From Flaccisagitta enflata (Eukaryota > Chaetognatha > Sagittoidea > Aphragmophora): a DNA stretch of 64,000 nt. The DNA is taken from positions 12,028,001-12,092,000 of the forward strand of contig OZ231127.1 of assembly GCA_965153355.1 (NCBI GenBank), read 5' to 3'. Positions within the stretch are counted from its first letter, which is position 1. Each line of letters begins with the position of its first letter. Positions 60,396 through 64,000 of this stretch are shown one piece after another. The position numbers and the translations under genes are program-made. Under the pieces are notes generated by a model that was not told the DNA's origin, searched no databases, and saw nothing but the letters and a program-made list of their open reading frames with translations.

Positions 60396-61052
60396 CAATT
60401 CTCCTGCCCCCTTACATTGCTAGTTGCCTATTAGACTCTGGTATCCGTCCTTGTTTCTATTCAGAGGCATACATTTGAGACGGAGGAAACCTTTACTGAA
60501 ATGTCAGCGGGAAGGACATCCGGTGACTGTAGGGAGGGAGGGTTGCCCAGTGACTCACTGGCAGTGGGTGTTTTAGCGTCTGTGGTTGTGACAGTGGTCT
60601 GTGGTGAAAGGCGGTTACCCGGTAAGTGGTTTTAGTTGCTAAGGTTTAAGTGACGATGAAGAAGACTGTGGGGAAAGACGGTTGCCCAGTGATTGGTTCT
60701 GATGACTGTGGTGATAAAGGTTGCTCAATGACTTGTTTCAGTGTCTGTGGTCGTGATGTAAAGGTTGCTGTGGTAAAACACGGTTAAAGAGTGAGTGGTT
60801 CTGGTGACTGTGGTTAAAGACGGTTTCACAGTGATCGGTTTTGGTTGATGTGGTAGTGACACCGTTACCACCGTAACAGACTGGCACCGTTACCACCGTT
60901 ACCACCGCTACTACCGTTACCATCGCTTTCACCGCTATCAACGTCATAGATTCCGATGTGGTGGCTCTTTCATCAACGTCAATTGACATTTCCAATCAAG
61001 TGAGGAAACGGACGGTTTTTTTCCCCATCTGTTTCTGCTGTGTGTGTGACTA
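60396..61052. repeat. Degenerate GGTT/CCGTTACC repeat region
   Basis: 60530-60850 holds loosely repeated GGTTGCCCAGTGA and GTCTGTGGT motifs. 60866-60930 holds CACCGTTACCACCG units, roughly the inverse of the GGTTAC motifs. No gene. Confidence 0.5.
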
Positions 61053-61443
61053 CTACGTGAATGAAAAAAAAACCGCACCATTTAGTTAGTTGATGAAAGA
61101 CAAACTTTTTTTCTGCTGAGATGATTTTCAAGATTTTGGAATTTTCTTTCATTCTAGACCAATCCCAGGTCTGTATCTCAAACCCTTTGGAAGATAGAGC
61201 TTGTCAAAGTTAGCTGCTTTTTTTCAAGCATGCTCGTTTTTTAATATGATTGCAAAACTGAAAATGGCAATGTTTTACTTTTTCTTTTGCCATTTCTAAA
61301 CGAATAAAGTTAAAGATATCAGATTAGAGCCTAATGAAAGTTCTTTCCAAAAGTTTTCTAACCGTCTGCGATTTTAATTGGTTTTGAAATTCAATATGAC
61401 AATTAACCATCAAAAAGTGCGGCTTTTTTAATGGTTCGGGTAG
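61053..61443. mobile_element. TA-flanked MITE M7 (391 bp)
   Basis: The ends are CTACGTGAATG and, inverted, CTACCCGAACC, followed on both sides by an A-rich run and CCGCAC. TA stands at 61051-61052 and 61444-61445. It contains the core motif on the plus strand (61155-61200, AGACCAATCCCAGGTCTGTA) and again inverted (61288-61335, ending TTCGTTTAGAAATGGC), so the motif lies in both arms. The CTAC start resembles M4. Confidence 0.72.
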
Positions 61444-61757
61444 TATGTGCGTGTTTACTTTTTAACTTATCACGTCCGTTTGGGAAAAGACAACTGATGA
61501 AACAGGACGACTATAGGTGGCTTGAGCGGCATAAAGTGTCGTTAGGAGCTTATTTCCCATCAGGGTGGGATTTGGTGGTCTGTGTATACCGTGGGGCTCT
61601 TTATTGATTAAATGTTAACCCAGGCTAAACAATAAAAAATGTCGTTATTGACATAAGATTAACTCACAACGAGTGAATTCAGGACCTTAAAACATTTTTG
61701 CTTAGACGGAGCGATTATTATTTTACCTACAGTATATTTTTTTCGTTTGTAATATAA
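61444..61757. other. Unassigned sequence between M7 and M8
   Basis: No recognisable feature. Confidence 0.35.
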
Positions 61758-62468
61758 CACGACGACATTGCTCAGCCCCCCGGCAAGCAAACTATGTCGG
61801 CAATGGCTCATTTTGTAGATGATAAGTGAGCATTTTATGATTTTCTAAGTCTTGGACTTTTTGACAAAAACTTGACCTCTGCCATAGGTGAGAAAGCATT
61901 GGTCAAAACAGACAAAAAAGGTCATTATTTCACATTTTTTATGGAATATTCCCTCTTCAAGTGGCGCTATTATCTGAACGGATTCGATTAAAAAGTGTTA
62001 GGTTGGTCCCAAACAAAAGCTAATTATGATAATTTATAACAAAAATAAAAAAAGAAGAACTTTTTGACAAAAAAACACACTAAAATTGCAAGAAATTGGC
62101 TCCTTCAACAAGATTTGGCCCAAGAATTGACTCCCAACTCATAAAACTTACTCAGGATATCGACAAAATACTTGAATTCAAAAAATACCAAAAACTACTT
62201 CAAAATACCTTCCATTTGAGACCAATCTGGGATCAGTAGCTCAAACCGTTTAGAAATGAGAGCAATTTAAAGAAAGACCTTTCAAGTGGTAAATTTTGTT
62301 AATTTGATAGTTCGGACATGACCCAGCCTGTTCCTCATGTGTTTAGAGCATCAGATTCTTGTGAAAAAGTCCCAGAAGTCACAAATCATTAAATGCTCAC
62401 TTATTACCTACAAAATGAGCTATTGTAGAAGTAAATCGCTGGCCTGAGGGCTGAGTAGTGCCGTCCTG
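61758..62468. mobile_element. TAA-flanked MITE M8 (711 bp)
   Basis: Imperfect terminal inverted repeats: CACGACGACATTGCTCAGCC versus CAGGACGGCACTACTCAGCC, with a better-conserved inner part (CTCATTTTGTAG, TAAGTGAGCATT). TAA stands at 61755-61757 and 62469-62471. A 3-bp TWA duplication would fit PIF/Harbinger, but TA plus a chance A is possible. It carries the core motif at 62216-62260 (TTGAGACCAATCTGGGATCA then CGTTTAGAAATGA). Confidence 0.7.
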
Positions 62469-62535
62469 TAATGTAACAAACGAAAACAAACATACTGTAT
62501 ATCTATTCGCTCATTCCATACACTACACGACGGAT

Positions 62536-62630
62536 GATCCAAATCACGTCAAATCACGTCAAATCACGTCAAATCACGTCAAATCACGTCAAACCACGTC
62601 AAATCGCGTCAAATCACGTCAAATCACCCC
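62536..62630 (+). repeat. 10-bp repeat AAATCACGTC, about 9 units
   Basis: Units of AAATCACGTC with two single-base variants. Confidence 0.97.
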
Positions 62631-62920
62631 ATCTCTCCTTCATCCTTTGACATCAGATGTTGTACGCCAAAACGTTAGCCGAATGACACTTGTAAACTAC
62701 ACCTTACACGGTGTACAGGCCGTTATCAAACCTTCGTGTAAGGCACTACTGCGAACACCGGCCTTTCACCTTTTCTTTCACTTACACCGGCGTTACAGTG
62801 GACCACTCGTGGCGTTCATTAATCGACAGCAGCTTTACTCCCCCTGGCGAGTGCCCAGAGAGAGGCTGCGTCATATGGAGTTTTCATCGACATGCCGGTG
62901 GTTAAAATGGCTCGAGAATC
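62631..62920. other. Unassigned sequence
   Basis: ORFs here are unlike any protein I know. Confidence 0.35.
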
Positions 62921-63138
62921 TTTTTAGTCGCCTGCACGCTACTCTACAACCCGCTTTGTCCGTCCGTCCGTTGGTCGGTCTGTCGGTCTGATGGTCTGTC
63001 AGTCCATCACACTTTTACTTTTTTTATCAATTTTATTTCTTTTAGTCATTTTATGGTCAATAAAAAGTATACTAAGTCATTCTAAGCATGTGTCTCGGGA
63101 TTGTCTCGCATGCGACTTATAGGTGTTGGCCTTGTTTA
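62921..63138 (-). mobile_element. Family B element
   Basis: TTTTTAGTCGCCTGCACGCT, ACTCTACAACCCGCTTTGTC, a CCGTCCGTTGGTCGG tract, CCATCACACTTTTAC, and a diverged 5' half ending GGTGTTGGCCTTGTTTA. Confidence 0.75.
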
Positions 63139-63199
63139 ATACTAGCTCTACGGGAAAAAGTAAGCAAACTTCCAAATGATGAGAAATATGAATGTGACC

Positions 63200-63345
63200 A
63201 ATGTCATGTCATGTCATGTCATGTCATGTCATCTCTTTTCTTGTCATGTCATGTCATGTCATGTCATGTCATGTCATGTCATGTCATGTCATGTCATGTC
63301 ATTTCATCTCTTTTCCTGTCTTGTAATGTCTTGTCTTGTCAAGTC
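63200..63345 (+). repeat. (CATGT)n pentamer array
   Basis: CATGT units in two blocks (63204-63232, 63245-63302), each followed by TCATCTCTTTTC or CATTTCATCTCTTTTCC. This is a second-order repeat. Confidence 0.95.
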
Positions 63346-63571
63346 ATGACAGGAACTGTGGATGGGCCTGTGGAGAATATTTGCTGAAGATAACCATGAT
63401 AGAACTTTGATATTAATATTAACATTAATATCAATGTCTTAATATAAAAATAAGATAAGATTAAAAAATAAGGGCCATGCAAATGGGCGCCATAATCTTG
63501 TCTATAGAACAGATCGTTATACCCGATGTGGTCTAGTATTTCAAAGACATTTCTTTATAGGCTTTGGTCAA

Positions 63572-63576
<5 letters not shown>
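63346..63576. other. Unassigned sequence
   Basis: TATTAATATTAACATTAATA forms a short palindromic AT stretch near 63411. Confidence 0.4.

Positions 63577-63665
<89 letters not shown>
63577..63665 (+). repeat. (CT)n microsatellite
   Basis: About 89 bp of CT. Confidence 0.98.
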
Positions 63666-63668
<3 letters not shown>

Positions 63669-63887
63669 ACTCGTCTGTGTCCGTCTTTCCGGAGGAGATC
63701 AAAGGTCTACTTCACTCTCTGTTTCGAGTCTCCCCTTGTTATTTTTCTTTTCTTTTCTTCTTCTTTCTTTTTCGTTGTCGGAATTGCAAAGTTTTTGACC
63801 ATTTGCCGTTTTGTTCTTTTCTCTTTTTTGGCGACGTCTTCCATCTTACTTCTTCCTTCCGCCGCTTCTGACTTCCGCTTCAGAGAG
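63666..63887. other. Unassigned pyrimidine-rich sequence
   Basis: No recognisable feature. Confidence 0.35.
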
Positions 63888-64000
63888 GGCGTTTCTAGTC
63901 AGAGACAATCGCGTTTTTAACGGGCAACTCAGTCGCTCGCTACGTTCGTTCGCTTGCACTTGCACTCTGCTCACTCGCTCTGCAGCGCTCTGCTTCGCAG
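63888..64000 (-). mobile_element. Family F element, cut by window end
   Basis: AGGGCGTTTCTAGTCAGAGAC, AATCGCGTTTTTAACGGGC, TCGCTCGCTACGTTCG, CACTCGCTCTGCAGCGCTC. Continues past 64000. Confidence 0.75.

Overview
This window looks like nuclear DNA from a eukaryote with a very repeat-rich genome. Evidence: almost no long open reading frames outside mobile DNA, many long (CT)n, (CA)n, (CTTT)n, (AAG)n and (ATG)n tracts, a eukaryotic tRNA-Pro gene with internal A and B boxes and a T-run terminator, non-LTR retrotransposon sequences, and dozens of short non-autonomous elements. I cannot name the species. The non-LTR fragments look metazoan in style, but a protist with a similar genome (for example a plasmodial slime mould) is not excluded. 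No host protein-coding gene is recognisable.

Layout. 1-4.9 kb: 192-bp tandem units, three fold-back elements (family FA), one TA-flanked inverted-repeat element (M1), and dispersed families B, C and H. 5-10 kb: microsatellites with one copy each of families F and C. 10.2-12.1 kb: 113-bp minisatellite arrays alternating with family H duplications. 12-25 kb: B, C, F and FA copies, a 102-bp G-rich minisatellite, twin hairpins, a 22-bp array and 1 kb of CTTT-type repeat. 26 kb: a decayed reverse transcriptase tail. 28-30 kb: element M2 with C and B copies nested inside. 33-35 kb: head-to-tail B copies, interstitial TTAGGG-like repeats, M3, and about 700 bp of AAG/ATG triplets. 36.6-41.3 kb (minus strand): a LINE-type retrotransposon with an intact endonuclease-reverse transcriptase ORF and the end of an SGNH-type ORF1 in the same frame. 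44-50 kb: B and C copies, 78-bp and 34-bp minisatellites, and a 1.2-kb long inverted repeat. 50-53 kb: FA-6, M4 and tRNA-Pro(CGG). 53-58 kb: an F copy inside a CT tract, a large ATG array, and a 740-bp tandem duplication whose second copy was hit by two MITEs (M5, M6) at one TA. 58-64 kb: F, 24-bp and 71-bp arrays, M7, M8, B and F copies.

The main interest is how the repeats are built. At least eight TA- or TAA-flanked inverted-repeat elements are present, and several with unrelated ends carry the same internal core motif of about 45 bp. Six fold-back elements keep conserved arms but hold different minisatellites, mostly of 20-21 bp. Families B and C share one 3' module with a GTCGCGTGCACGCGAC-type palindrome and a (GGAC)n tract. 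No transposase for the DNA elements is encoded here, so they are presumably mobilised in trans. Family letters (B, C, D, F, H, FA, M) are my own labels. All boundaries were set by eye.
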